NCBI GenBank assembly: GCA_905215065.1
Contig: CAJMOF010000025.1
Location: 1-20,279, forward strand
Reading direction: 5' to 3'
Origin: an uncultured bacterium
GTDB lineage: Bacteria > Actinomycetota > Coriobacteriia > Coriobacteriales > Coriobacteriaceae
Length of the DNA stretch: 20,279 nt
In this document: piece by piece, positions 7,242-14,927 of the stretch
Numbering within the stretch: position 1 is the stretch's first letter
How the letters are laid out: every line of letters starts with the position of its first letter
Notes under the pieces: generated by a model
Databases searched by the model: none
What the model saw: the letters and a program-made list of their open reading frames with translations, nothing else
What the model was told of the DNA's origin: nothing
Translations under genes and position numbers: made by a program

Positions 7242-9029
7242 CTACATCAGGCGCAGGCTGACGTCCTTGAGCTGGGCGCCGGAAACGGCACTCGGGGCGC
7301 CCGACATGAGGTCGGAGCCGCTGGCCGTCTTGGGGAACGCCATGACGTCGCGGATGGAGTCGGAGCCGGTGAGCAGCATGCACACGCGGTCCAGGCCCAG
7401 GGCGAAGCCGCCCATCGGGGGCGCACCAAACTTGAGAGCCTCCATGAGGAAGCCGAACTGCGACTCGGCGCGCTCCTCGGTAAAGCCCAGGAGCTTGAGC
7501 ATGGACATCTGCATCTCGGCGTTGTGGATACGCATACCGCCGCCGCCGGCCTCAAAGCCGTCCATGACAAAGTCGTAGGTGCAGGAACCGGCTGCCAGCG
7601 GGTCGGCCTCGATCTTGGCGATGTCGGTCTCGGTCGGCAGGGTGAAGGGCTGGTGCTCGGCAGCATAGGCCTTGCGATCCTCGTCCCAGTGGAACAGCGG
7701 GAAGTTGACGACCCACAGGAAGTCGTGGCCCTCGCGCTTGACCTCGAGCGCATTGGCCATGTGGGAACGCATGCCGCCCAGGATCTCGTCGGAGAGCAGG
7801 CGCGGGCCGGCGGCGAACATCACAAGGTCGCCGGGCTCGACGTCCATGCGCTCGCGCAGGGCAGCCATCTCCTCGTCCGAGAAGAACTTGACGATGGGGC
7901 TGTTAATGGAGCCGTCCTCGCGGAAGGCGATCCAGGCAAGGCCCTTGGCGCCAAACGTGGAGGCCACGCCGGCGAGCTTGTCGATCTTGGCGCGAGCCCA
8001 GGCACCGGCACCCTTGGCGTTGATGGCCTTGACGACAGAGCCCTCCTCGTTTGCGGCAGTCGCAAAGACCTTGAACTTGGAGTTGGCAAAGATGTCGGTC
8101 AGGTCGACCAGGTGCATGCCATAGCGGGTATCGGGCTTATCGGAGCCATAGGTGTCCATGGCCTCCCAGTAGTTTATGCGACGCAGCGGCGTGGGCATCT
8201 CGACGCCCATGCGGCCGAAGGCATCGGCCAGGACCTCCTCGAGCGCGCTCATGACGTCGTTCTGGTCCACGAAGGACATCTCGATATCGACCTGGGTGAA
8301 CTCGGGCTGACGGTCGGCACGCAGGTCCTCGTCGCGGAAGCACTTGGCAACCTGGTAGTAGCGCTCGACGCCACCGACCATAAGCAGCTGCTTCAGGAGC
8401 TGCGGGGACTGCGGCAGGGCGTAGAAGTTGCCCGGCTGGATACGGCTGGGGACGATGAAGTCGCGAGCGCCCTCGGGCGTGGACTTGAACAGGGAGGGCG
8501 TCTCGACCTCCATGAACTCACGGTTGTGCAGCGCCTCGCGAATGGCAAAGGTAAAGTCGGAGCGCAGCTTGAGGTTGGCCATCATCTCGGGACGACGAAG
8601 GTCCAGATAGCGATAGCGCAGACGGGTGTCCTCGCTGGTCTCGATGCCGTCCTCGATCTGGAACGGCGGGGTGACGGAAGTGTTGAGCACCTCGGCATGA
8701 TCGGTCAGGACCTCGATCTCGCCGGTCGCGAGCTTGGTGTTGGTGGTCTCCTCGCCACGGGCGCGCACGACGCCATGGATCTTGATGGGCCACTCGGGAC
8801 GCATAGTCTCGGCGATCTTAAAGGCGTCGCCGTCGGAGTGCTCGGGGTCGAAGGTGAGCTGCGTGATGCCCTCGCGGTCGCGAAGGTCGCAGAAGATAAG
8901 GCCGCCGTGGTCGCGGCGACGGCTCACCCAACCGGTGAGGGTGACCTCTTCGCCCACGTTCTCGAAGCGAAGCTCGCCGCAGGTACGGGTGTGCATGGAA
9001 TGCTCGTCAATGGGACGGGTCTGGCTCAT
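7242..9029 (-). CDS. aspS: Aspartyl-tRNA synthetase (bacterial type)
   Basis: A 595-residue class II aminoacyl-tRNA synthetase that charges tRNA-Asp (and in some bacteria tRNA-Asn) with aspartate in the cytoplasm. The N-terminal OB-fold anticodon-binding domain contains LTGWVSRRRDHGGLIFCDLRD (residues 31-51). Motif 2 is the FRDED loop at 231-235, followed by RQPEFTQVDIE. A GAD insertion domain occupies about 290-430, and motif 3 is GFALGLDRVCMLL near the C-terminus. Length is normal for the bacterial form. The ATG at 9029 is supported by AGGAGG nine bases upstream. A second ATG 11 codons on lacks such a site. A -10-like TAAGAT lies at plus-strand 9135-9140, with no clear -35. It is divergent from serB. 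No T-box features are visible in the leader. Whether it is discriminating was not determined. Confidence 0.97.
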   Translation of the reverse strand: MSQTRPIDEHSMHTRTCGELRFENVGEEVTLTGWVSRRRDHGGLIFCDLRDREGITQLTFDPEHSDGDAFKIAETMRPEWPIKIHGVVRARGEETTNTKLATGEIEVLTDHAEVLNTSVTPPFQIEDGIETSEDTRLRYRYLDLRRPEMMANLKLRSDFTFAIREALHNREFMEVETPSLFKSTPEGARDFIVPSRIQPGNFYALPQSPQLLKQLLMVGGVERYYQVAKCFRDEDLRADRQPEFTQVDIEMSFVDQNDVMSALEEVLADAFGRMGVEMPTPLRRINYWEAMDTYGSDKPDTRYGMHLVDLTDIFANSKFKVFATAANEEGSVVKAINAKGAGAWARAKIDKLAGVASTFGAKGLAWIAFREDGSINSPIVKFFSDEEMAALRERMDVEPGDLVMFAAGPRLLSDEILGGMRSHMANALEVKREGHDFLWVVNFPLFHWDEDRKAYAAEHQPFTLPTETDIAKIEADPLAAGSCTYDFVMDGFEAGGGGMRIHNAEMQMSMLKLLGFTEERAESQFGFLMEALKFGAPPMGGFALGLDRVCMLLTGSDSIRDVMAFPKTASGSDLMSGAPSAVSGAQLKDVSLRLM

Positions 9030-9285
9030 ACCAGTGATCCTCCTTTATGGATCTGTGCCGCCCCGTGTCGTTCCGGGCGGCGTCGTACAGATTTGCCCAG
9101 CCTGCGTAAACCGCGCAGCCAGACATGGCGTTCTATCTTATCGCACTCGCGTCGATGTGCCGCGAAAAAGTGGCTCCTGCCCAAAGACTTGACGGAGACG
9201 AAACAATTGACGCGCCGTGACACCCGCCCGCGCTCGTCACGTGCGACAATGTGCCCCAATACAACTGCACTTGGAAAGGCCCGCC

Positions 9286-9921
9286 ATGACTGCACGCCTC
9301 ATCGTTATGGATATCGACTCCACGCTCATCAACCAGGAGGTCATCGACCTGTTGGGCGAGGAAGCCGGCGTGGGCAAGCAAGTGGCGCAGATCACCGAGC
9401 GCGCCATGCGCGGCGAGCTTGACTTTAAGCAAGCGCTCGAGGAGCGCGTGGGGCTGCTTGCCGGCTTGGACGAGAGCGTGTTCGAGCGCACCTTTGAGCG
9501 CGTGACGTTTACCCCCGGCGCGCTGGAGCTTGTGCGCTCGGCGCACAGCAAGGGCTGGAAGGTCGGCGTCGTAAGTGGCGGCTTCCACGAGGTTGCCGAC
9601 AAGATCGTGGCCGCCGCGGGAATCGACTTTTGCCTGGCCAACCGTCTGGAGGTCGTAGGCGGCAAGCTCACCGGTAAGTTGGCTGCCGACATTGTGACCA
9701 AGGAGTCCAAGCTCATCCAGCTGCTGGACTGGGCAGTTGAGTGCGGCGTCGACATGGCCCACACCGTCGCGATCGGCGACGGTGCCAACGACATCCCCAT
9801 GATTCAGGCCGCGGGCACGGGCATCGCGTTTTGTGCCAAGCCCAAGACGCGCGAGGCCGCCCCGTTTGCCATCGACGAGCGCAATCTGATGCTCGCCATG
9901 GACATCATCCTGCGTGACTAG
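9286..9921 (+). CDS. serB: Phosphoserine phosphatase (HAD family)
   Basis: A 211-residue cytoplasmic HAD-superfamily hydrolase that dephosphorylates phosphoserine in the last step of serine synthesis. Motif I is DIDSTLIN near residue 9 (nucleophile and general-acid aspartates), motif II is VVSGGFHEV, and motif IV is IGDGANDIPMI. The cap region contains EVIDLLGEEAGVGKQVAQIT and MRGELDFKQALEERV, both characteristic of SerB. The frame is open back to a GTG at 9217, but ATG 9286 has GGAAAGG seven bases upstream and the protein proper starts there (MTARLIVMDIDST). This is the short form, without an N-terminal ACT domain. It is divergent from aspS and precedes the lar genes by 114 bp. Confidence 0.93.
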   Translation: MTARLIVMDIDSTLINQEVIDLLGEEAGVGKQVAQITERAMRGELDFKQALEERVGLLAGLDESVFERTFERVTFTPGALELVRSAHSKGWKVGVVSGGFHEVADKIVAAAGIDFCLANRLEVVGGKLTGKLAADIVTKESKLIQLLDWAVECGVDMAHTVAIGDGANDIPMIQAAGTGIAFCAKPKTREAAPFAIDERNLMLAMDIILRD

Positions 9922-9957
9922 TCGATCCGTCTAACAATTGAATCAGTCTGTCCTATA

Positions 9958-9991
9958 GTTTCCGAACAATTTTGTCTTAATGTTCGGAAAC
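9958..9991. promoter_or_regulatory. Inverted repeat upstream of larB, candidate operator
   Basis: Perfect 11-bp arms GTTTCCGAACA/TGTTCGGAAAC (9958-9968, 9981-9991) separated by 12 bp. A possible -10 (TAGACT, 10007-10012) lies 15 bases downstream. Its -35 position would fall inside the right arm, so a bound protein could control larB. There is no T-run, so it is not a standard terminator. The TetR-type protein encoded after larC is a candidate partner (inference). Confidence 0.5.
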
Positions 9992-10035
9992 ATACCCTTT
10001 GAGTGCTAGACTTTGCGCCGTCGAAGGGAACATAT

Positions 10036-10818
10036 ATGGATAAGCGAGATCTTGAGCAGTTACTGAGCGATGTTGCCGGCGGGGCAGTCACCCCGGCCGT
10101 CGCCCTCACGCGCATCCAGACGGCTCCGACCGCCGATTTGGGCTTTGCGCAGCTCGATCTTTCGCGCGGGGTGCGCCAGGGAGCCGGCGAGGTTGTCTAC
10201 GGTGCCGGTAAAACCGCCGATCAGATTGCCGCCATTATCAAAGCGCTGCGCGATGCCGGCCAGGAGCGCATCCTGGTCACGCGCCTGGACGCCAAAAAGG
10301 CCGCCCGCACCTCGGAGCTTCTCGGCAACGGCATCGACCTGGGATATGTCCCGGACGCGCAGCTCGCCCTCGTGGGCGGCAAGCCCTCCCCTACCGGCAA
10401 CGGACGCATCGTTGTCGCCTGCGCCGGCACGAGCGACCTGCCCGTCGCCGAGGAAGCCGCGTTGACGGCCGAGTTCTATGGCAACGAAGTCGATCGCCTT
10501 TACGACGTGGGCGTCGCCGGGCTGCACCGCCTGCTTGCGCATGCCGAGGAACTTGCCCAGGCGCAGGTGGTCATCGCCATCGCCGGCATGGAAGGCGCCC
10601 TGGCGAGCGTCATCGGCGGCCTGGTGAGTTGCCCGGTCATCGCCGTTCCCACCAGCGTGGGCTACGGCGCGAACTTTGGTGGCGTGGCCGCGCTGCTCGC
10701 CATGCTCAACTCCTGCGCCAGCGGCGTCTCGGTCGTCAATATCGACAACGGCTTTGGTGCCGCCTACCAGGCAAGTCTTATCAATCATCTGAGCGCCGGC
10801 ACGCCCTGCGCCCGCTAA
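10036..10818 (+). CDS. larB: LarB, nickel-pincer cofactor synthase (carboxylase/hydrolase)
   Basis: 260 residues. LarB carboxylates the pyridinium ring of nicotinic acid adenine dinucleotide and removes AMP, the first step in making the nickel-pincer nucleotide used by LarA. The C-terminal half is PurE-like: AGTSDLPVAEEAALTAEFYG (130-149), IAIAGMEGALASVIGGLVSCPVIAVPTSVGYG, and SCASGVSVVNIDNGFGAA with a Cys at about 227 corresponding to the catalytic cysteine of the family. The N-terminal RQGAGEVVYGAGKT is also typical. The frame opens at 10003, but ATG 10036 has GAAGGGA upstream and gives the usual N-terminus. larC follows after 10 bases with its ribosome site AAGGAG at the larB stop, so they form one operon. 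Confidence 0.94.
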   Translation: MDKRDLEQLLSDVAGGAVTPAVALTRIQTAPTADLGFAQLDLSRGVRQGAGEVVYGAGKTADQIAAIIKALRDAGQERILVTRLDAKKAARTSELLGNGIDLGYVPDAQLALVGGKPSPTGNGRIVVACAGTSDLPVAEEAALTAEFYGNEVDRLYDVGVAGLHRLLAHAEELAQAQVVIAIAGMEGALASVIGGLVSCPVIAVPTSVGYGANFGGVAALLAMLNSCASGVSVVNIDNGFGAAYQASLINHLSAGTPCAR

Positions 10819-10828
10819 GGAGCATCCC

Positions 10829-11749
10829 ATGTCCAACCATCAGCACACGCTTATCATCGACGGCACCTCGGGCATCAGCGGCGATATGACCGTTGCGGCC
10901 CTGCTCGACCTGGATGCCAGTGAGGAGCAGCTGCGCGAACAGCTCGCCACGCTGCCGGTCGATGGCTTTTCGATCGCCGTCACGCGCGTAAACAAGCACG
11001 GCATCGACGCCTGCGACTTTGACGTTCAGCTGGCAGAGGAGCTCGAGAACCACGACCACGATATGGCCTGGCTCTACGGCAACGAAGCAGCTGTCGAGCA
11101 TATGCATGAGCATGAGCACCACCATCATCATGACCATGACGAGCATGAGCACGAGCACACACACGACCATGACCATGAGATCCACGGCCATGGCCACGAG
11201 GGGCATCATCACGCCCACCACCATCACCACCGGTCTTTGGCGGACGTCACCGCCATTATCGATGGCTCGCAGCTAAGCGATGGCGCCAAGCGTCGCGCCC
11301 TCGCCATCTTTACCGCACTCGCCGCTGCCGAGGCCAAGGCTCACGGCAAAACGCCCGAGACCGTCATGTTCCACGAGGTGGGCGCCATCGACTCCATCGT
11401 CGACGTCTGCTCTGTCGCCATCTGCCTCGATGACCTGGGCATTGAGGACATCGTGGTCGAGTCGCTCTCCGAGGGCCACGGAACCATCCGCTGTGCACAC
11501 GGCCTCATGCCCATTCCCGTCCCCGCTGTCGTCAACCTGTGCCAGGCGGGCAATATCGCTCTCACGCCTGCACCGGTCGCTGGCGAGCTCGTAACGCCCA
11601 CAGGCGCCGCCATCGTCACCGCCTTGCGTACGTCCGACCAACTGCCCTCACGCTACCGCATCGAAGCTGTCGGCTACGGCGCCGGCAAACGCCCCTACGA
11701 GGGTTGCTCCGGCACGCTCCGCTGCCTGCTCGTTCACGCGGACGCATAG
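10829..11749 (+). CDS. larC: LarC N-terminal half only (LarC1), with a long His-rich metal-binding stretch
   Basis: 306 residues matching LarC1, the first part of the nickel-pincer cyclometallase that inserts nickel. LarC1 features: DGTSGISGDMTVAALLDL (11-28), 'HHRSLADVTAIIDGS', 'VMFHEVGAIDSIVDVC', 'SEGHGTIRCAHGLMPIPVPAV' and 'GELVTPTGAAIVTAL', ending in GYGAGKRPYEGCSGTLRCLL. Residues 91-134 contain 26 histidines among Asp and Glu, a likely nickel store. In L. plantarum LarC1 continues by ribosomal frameshift into LarC2 ('NIDDMTGE', 'MKKNRPG'), which is required for nickel insertion. Here the frame stops at TAG 11747-11749, no LarC2 sequence follows, and the tetR start codon lies two bases on. 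Either LarC2 is encoded elsewhere or this is a variant or truncated LarC. Confidence 0.88.
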   Translation: MSNHQHTLIIDGTSGISGDMTVAALLDLDASEEQLREQLATLPVDGFSIAVTRVNKHGIDACDFDVQLAEELENHDHDMAWLYGNEAAVEHMHEHEHHHHHDHDEHEHEHTHDHDHEIHGHGHEGHHHAHHHHHRSLADVTAIIDGSQLSDGAKRRALAIFTALAAAEAKAHGKTPETVMFHEVGAIDSIVDVCSVAICLDDLGIEDIVVESLSEGHGTIRCAHGLMPIPVPAVVNLCQAGNIALTPAPVAGELVTPTGAAIVTALRTSDQLPSRYRIEAVGYGAGKRPYEGCSGTLRCLLVHADA

Positions 11750-11751
11750 CC

Positions 11752-12291
11752 ATGGATGCCCGCAAGGCAAAAAGCCGCGCCGCCATCGTTGCGGCGTTCT
11801 CCGAGCTCCTGCGCGAGGAAGATTACGGCAAGATCACCGTCGGCGACATCATCGCTCGCGCTCACGTAGGCCGCGCGACATTCTACGGTCTCTTTAAGAG
11901 CAAAGACGACCTACTGTCCGAACTCGTGAGCGACATCTGCACCCACGCTCTTGACGACGATGGCACACCGCTCGACGACCCACTCGTGCAGGTCGAGCAT
12001 ATCCTCAACAATCTCTGGGAACGCCGCCAGGGCGTTCGAGCCCTCGTAGCCGGCGCCGGCTCACGCGTCTTCGCCGACTGTCTCCGCAAGACCATCATGT
12101 CGCGCGCAGCCGAAACCGTCCCCGTCGACCCCGCAGGCCCCGCCGGCACCATGGACCGCAGTTTCCTACTACACCACATAGCCTCAAGCTTCGTAGGAAT
12201 GGTCCAATGGTGGGCCTGGCACAACTTCCAAGCAGATAGGGCCGAAGTAGCCAAAGACTACCTATCAGCCATACAGCCCCTCTTCAGCTAA
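11752..12291 (+). CDS. TetR-family transcriptional regulator
   Basis: 179 residues. The N-terminal TetR helix-turn-helix is MDARKAKSRAAIVAAFSELL followed by KITVGDIIARAHVGRATFYGLFKSKDDLL (about 24-52). The C-terminal ligand domain is helical and shows no recognisable subfamily signature; 'FVGMVQWWAWHNF' (about 145-157) would line part of the pocket. The start lies two bases past the larC stop and lacks a strong Shine-Dalgarno, so it is probably translated by coupling to larC. Its position as third gene of the larBC operon suggests control of the lar genes, in place of the Crp/Fnr-type LarR of L. plantarum. The palindrome at 9958-9991 is a candidate target. Regulation of lar genes is inference. 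Confidence 0.85.
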   Translation: MDARKAKSRAAIVAAFSELLREEDYGKITVGDIIARAHVGRATFYGLFKSKDDLLSELVSDICTHALDDDGTPLDDPLVQVEHILNNLWERRQGVRALVAGAGSRVFADCLRKTIMSRAAETVPVDPAGPAGTMDRSFLLHHIASSFVGMVQWWAWHNFQADRAEVAKDYLSAIQPLFS

Positions 12292-12448
12292 GTAAGCCCC
12301 CCATCCCAAAGCGCCATCCCAGCAAAGCGCCCACCCCTTCCCCAAGTCACGTTTTCTTGTAAGGGCACCCAAAAACAAAGCGCCCCTCCCATCCATATTC
12401 AGATATATATGTTGGGTTGCTTGTTCCAACGCGACTAAGATCCCGCAG

Positions 12449-12571
12449 CTGGCCGCATGGGGTAACTTCCCAGCGCATTCCGCAGGACGAAAGAACCCCC
12501 GCCGCACGAAGTGCGCAGCGGGGGTTCTTTCATGTCCGAGGACGCGCTGGGAAGTTACCCCATGCGGCCAG
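12449..12571. repeat. Palindromic element, copy 1 (28-bp perfect outer arms, conserved core)
   Basis: Outer arms 12449-12476 and 12544-12571 are perfect 28-bp complements. Inside lies an inner stem 12489-12502/12518-12531 (14 bp) with a two-base CA bulge (12516-12517), then CGCAC/GTGCG closed by GAA (12503-12515). The flanks TCCGCAGGAC and GTCCGAGGAC form conserved internal loops. It lies between the convergent tetR and larD genes and could terminate both. The 157 bp from the tetR stop to here contain no credible gene. Confidence 0.85.
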
Positions 12572-12593
12572 CGGACAACTATGTAGCCTTGGA

Positions 12594-13325
12594 CTAGAAC
12601 ATGCCCAAGAAACCGTGCACAAACAGCGCAGCCACGATAGCACCGACAAACGGCGCGATGCCAGGAACAAGCAGACCATACTTCCAGTTGTTGTCAGCCT
12701 TGTTCTTAATCGGCAGCACCTGATAAGCAAGGCGGGGACCAAGGTCACGTGCCTGGTTCATAGCGAAGCCGGTGATGCCGCCCATGCCCATGCCAACGGC
12801 CCAGACAATCAGGCCGACGCAGATGGCGAGCATCAAAACGTCCTCACCAGCACGGCTAGCAGCAGCAAGGATGGCGCTAATGAACACAAAGGTGCAGATT
12901 GCCTCGCAGAAGAAGTTGCGGGCATAGTTCGTACCCTCGGTGGTGGGGTTGGTCGAGAAGATGTTGCGCTGGGCAATGGGATCGACGACACCCTCGGAAG
13001 CCTTGAACTCATCGGCATACATAAACCAAGCGATCACGGCACCCACAAAGCCGCCGAGCATATCGGCAAGCATGAAGGGGATGCAGTTGCCCCACGGCAC
13101 CAGACCGACGATGCACTGGGCAAGCACCATAGCGGGGTTCATGCACACGGCGCCGCCAAAGACAAACAGGCAGACCGAGATGCCAAAAGACCAGGTGGTG
13201 ATGGCAAACATATGGCCGGAGCCCTGATACTTGGTGCCTTTGAGCACGGTATCGCAGTGCACGCCCACGCCAAAGACGATCATGAGGGCCGTCGCGCCGA
13301 ATTCGCAGAGGAGTTTGGTAAGCAT
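12594..13325 (-). CDS. larD: Aquaglyceroporin-family channel, LarD-like lactic acid channel
   Basis: A 243-residue major intrinsic protein with six membrane helices and two half-helices. The MIP family includes L. plantarum LarD (GlpF1), which lets lactic acid cross the membrane and is encoded with lactate racemase. The first pore motif is canonical NPA (residues 63-65, CMNPAMVLAQ). The second is NQA (190-192, FAMNQARDLGPR) where NPA is expected; the Gln codon is at 12753-12755. The following RDLGPR is the aquaglyceroporin form. The gene lies 49 bases behind larA on the same strand, with a small hairpin between them (13351-13365). The ribosome site is weak (AAGATAAGG). Glycerol or another small solute could be the substrate instead; lactate rests on linkage to larA. 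Confidence 0.8.
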   Translation of the reverse strand: MLTKLLCEFGATALMIVFGVGVHCDTVLKGTKYQGSGHMFAITTWSFGISVCLFVFGGAVCMNPAMVLAQCIVGLVPWGNCIPFMLADMLGGFVGAVIAWFMYADEFKASEGVVDPIAQRNIFSTNPTTEGTNYARNFFCEAICTFVFISAILAAASRAGEDVLMLAICVGLIVWAVGMGMGGITGFAMNQARDLGPRLAYQVLPIKNKADNNWKYGLLVPGIAPFVGAIVAALFVHGFLGMF

Positions 13326-13374
13326 AAAACCTTATCTTTCTTGTCGGTTATAAACGATTCGTTTAAGCCGCGCA

Positions 13375-14652
13375 CTAGTGCTGCGCGACGACAACACCCA
13401 GGCCATCGGGGATGACGGCGACCTTGGCGTCGGCACCCTTCATCTCAAAGGCGAGCTTGAGCGCCTCCTCGAGGGTGTTGACCGGCGTCATGTGCATATC
13501 CTTGAGCATCTGGTGATCGCACAGGTCGGTGACCATGATCACGGGGTGATGCGCCAGGATGCGGGCAAAGATCTGGCTCGTCCACTGATCGGGCAGGGTC
13601 TCGTCCTTAGGACGATCGATACAGGCGCGCTCAAACTCTGCCGGATCGTTGTCGGCGATGTTGTGATAGAAGCCCTCGCCGCCGTGACCGTCGGCACAAC
13701 CGGCGACGTCGATGATCACGCCGCCCTCGGGAAGCGTGGCCTCGGCAGCGCACATGCCCTTCACAGCCTGATAGATGTTCTGATCGAGGGGGTAGCCGCC
13801 GTTAGTGGTAATGGCGATCTCGCACTCGACGGGCTCAACGCCGGCAAGGCTCTTCACGAACTCGCAGCCAGCCTCGTGCGCCTTGTGGATGTCGCCGGCA
13901 AAGGAGCCAATGACCTCGTGCTTGCCGTTGAGCACCACGTTGAGCACAAAGGCAAGGTGAGCCATCTCGGCGGCGGCAAACATGTCCTCGCTCACGTGGT
14001 TGTGGCACAGGTTGCCGGCACGCGAGTGGGAATCGTTCACAAACTGACCGTTGTGGTTGTACATGATGGTCTTGTAGCTGGCGATGCCAGGCAGGACGGA
14101 CTTGCGGCTACCAGAGAAACCGGCAAAGAAGTGCGGCTCAATAAAGCCCTCGGCAAGCAGCAGATCGCAATCGGCCGCAATCTTGTTGATGATGCACTCG
14201 CCACCAGAAGGCAGGGTGCCGATCTTTTTCATCATGCTGTCGTCGGTCGCGACATGCATAACGATTTCCTCGTTGGCAACGATGTCCTCGCCATACTTAT
14301 TGACGAGCTCCTCGTGCGTCGACGGACGGTGCATACCCGTAGCAACCAAAATACGCACACGGGCCTCGGGCGCAGCGGCATGAATGTGATGCAGCAGAAT
14401 AGGCATCGTCACACGCGAAGGAACGGGACGCGTATGGTCAGAGCTGATAATTACGATATCCTTTTTGCCAGCACAAAGCTCCTCGAGCGAAGGCGAGCCA
14501 TAAGGGTTGGCAAGCGACTCCTCTACCAGCTCTTCCTGCGATTTTGTAGTCTTAAACTCGTTTTGATGACCTTCCATCACACCCGCGAAGTTCTTGTCCT
14601 CGAGCTCCAGATGCAACGTCTTGTGGTCAAACGGTAGTTCACATTCAAACAT
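13375..14652 (-). CDS. larA: Lactate racemase (nickel-pincer enzyme LarA)
   Basis: A 425-residue cytoplasmic enzyme that interconverts L- and D-lactate by hydride transfer using the nickel-pincer nucleotide cofactor. The active-site residues known from the 424-residue L. plantarum enzyme fall at the same numbers here: H108 (ATGMHRPS), H174 (EPHFFAGF), K184, which tethers the cofactor (SGSRKS), and H200 (MYNHNGQF). D72 to R75 in SSDHTRPVPS also match. The frame extends to 14685, but ATG 14652 gives MFECELPFDHKTL, the normal LarA start, and has GGAAGAGGG upstream. It heads a two-gene unit with larD, convergent to larBC-tetR. Homologues racemise other 2-hydroxyacids, so lactate is the most likely but not certain substrate. 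Confidence 0.92.
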   Translation of the reverse strand: MFECELPFDHKTLHLELEDKNFAGVMEGHQNEFKTTKSQEELVEESLANPYGSPSLEELCAGKKDIVIISSDHTRPVPSRVTMPILLHHIHAAAPEARVRILVATGMHRPSTHEELVNKYGEDIVANEEIVMHVATDDSMMKKIGTLPSGGECIINKIAADCDLLLAEGFIEPHFFAGFSGSRKSVLPGIASYKTIMYNHNGQFVNDSHSRAGNLCHNHVSEDMFAAAEMAHLAFVLNVVLNGKHEVIGSFAGDIHKAHEAGCEFVKSLAGVEPVECEIAITTNGGYPLDQNIYQAVKGMCAAEATLPEGGVIIDVAGCADGHGGEGFYHNIADNDPAEFERACIDRPKDETLPDQWTSQIFARILAHHPVIMVTDLCDHQMLKDMHMTPVNTLEEALKLAFEMKGADAKVAVIPDGLGVVVAQH

Positions 14653-14685
14653 TGACGAGCGCCCTCTTCCTTTCAACTGACACAC

Positions 14686-14927
14686 TAGTCAAACCGTTGG
14701 AAGGATACGCCGCTCACCGAAAAACACCACCGTCCACCGACTCATTAACACAACGTTCATATTTGACCCATAACAAAACGGCCGTGGTCCCAATGAGGAC
14801 CGCGGGCGCTACAGTCGCAAGGCGAGAAGCGCCAAACGCGCCGCCGAGACAGACCCCATCCAAAACGCGCGAAGCGCGCTATCTTTTCCCCAGCAGTAAT
14901 CCGCCGAAGACCGGACATCGTAGGGCC
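14686..14927. other. larA upstream region with several small hairpins
   Basis: About 240 bases without a credible gene. Hairpins: 14782-14790/14797-14805 (9 pairs including one T-G wobble), GGCG/CGCC at 14821-14833, and 14867-14879, which has a CGCGC-GAA-GCGCG loop like that of the palindromic elements. No strong promoter for larA could be assigned. Confidence 0.4.

Noticed and set aside
9030..9285. A T-box or other amino-acid riboswitch ahead of aspS
   Set aside because: No T-box sequence or terminator/antiterminator pair could be recognised. The same holds upstream of hisS.
11539..11751. The tetR frame is open upstream through the end of larC, so a frameshift could fuse LarC1 to TetR
   Set aside because: The translated upstream part has no recognisable sequence, the ATG at 11752 begins a normal TetR N-terminus, and open alternative frames are common in this DNA. 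No slippery site was evident.
12265..12507. An 80-codon minus-strand frame between tetR and the palindromic element
   Set aside because: It overlaps the tetR 3' end and the palindrome arm, has no ribosome site and no recognisable domain.
12449..12571. The palindromic element as an integron attC site
   Set aside because: In attC sites the outer core sites are conserved and the centre varies. Here the centre is conserved and the outer arms vary, and there is no integrase gene or cassette array.
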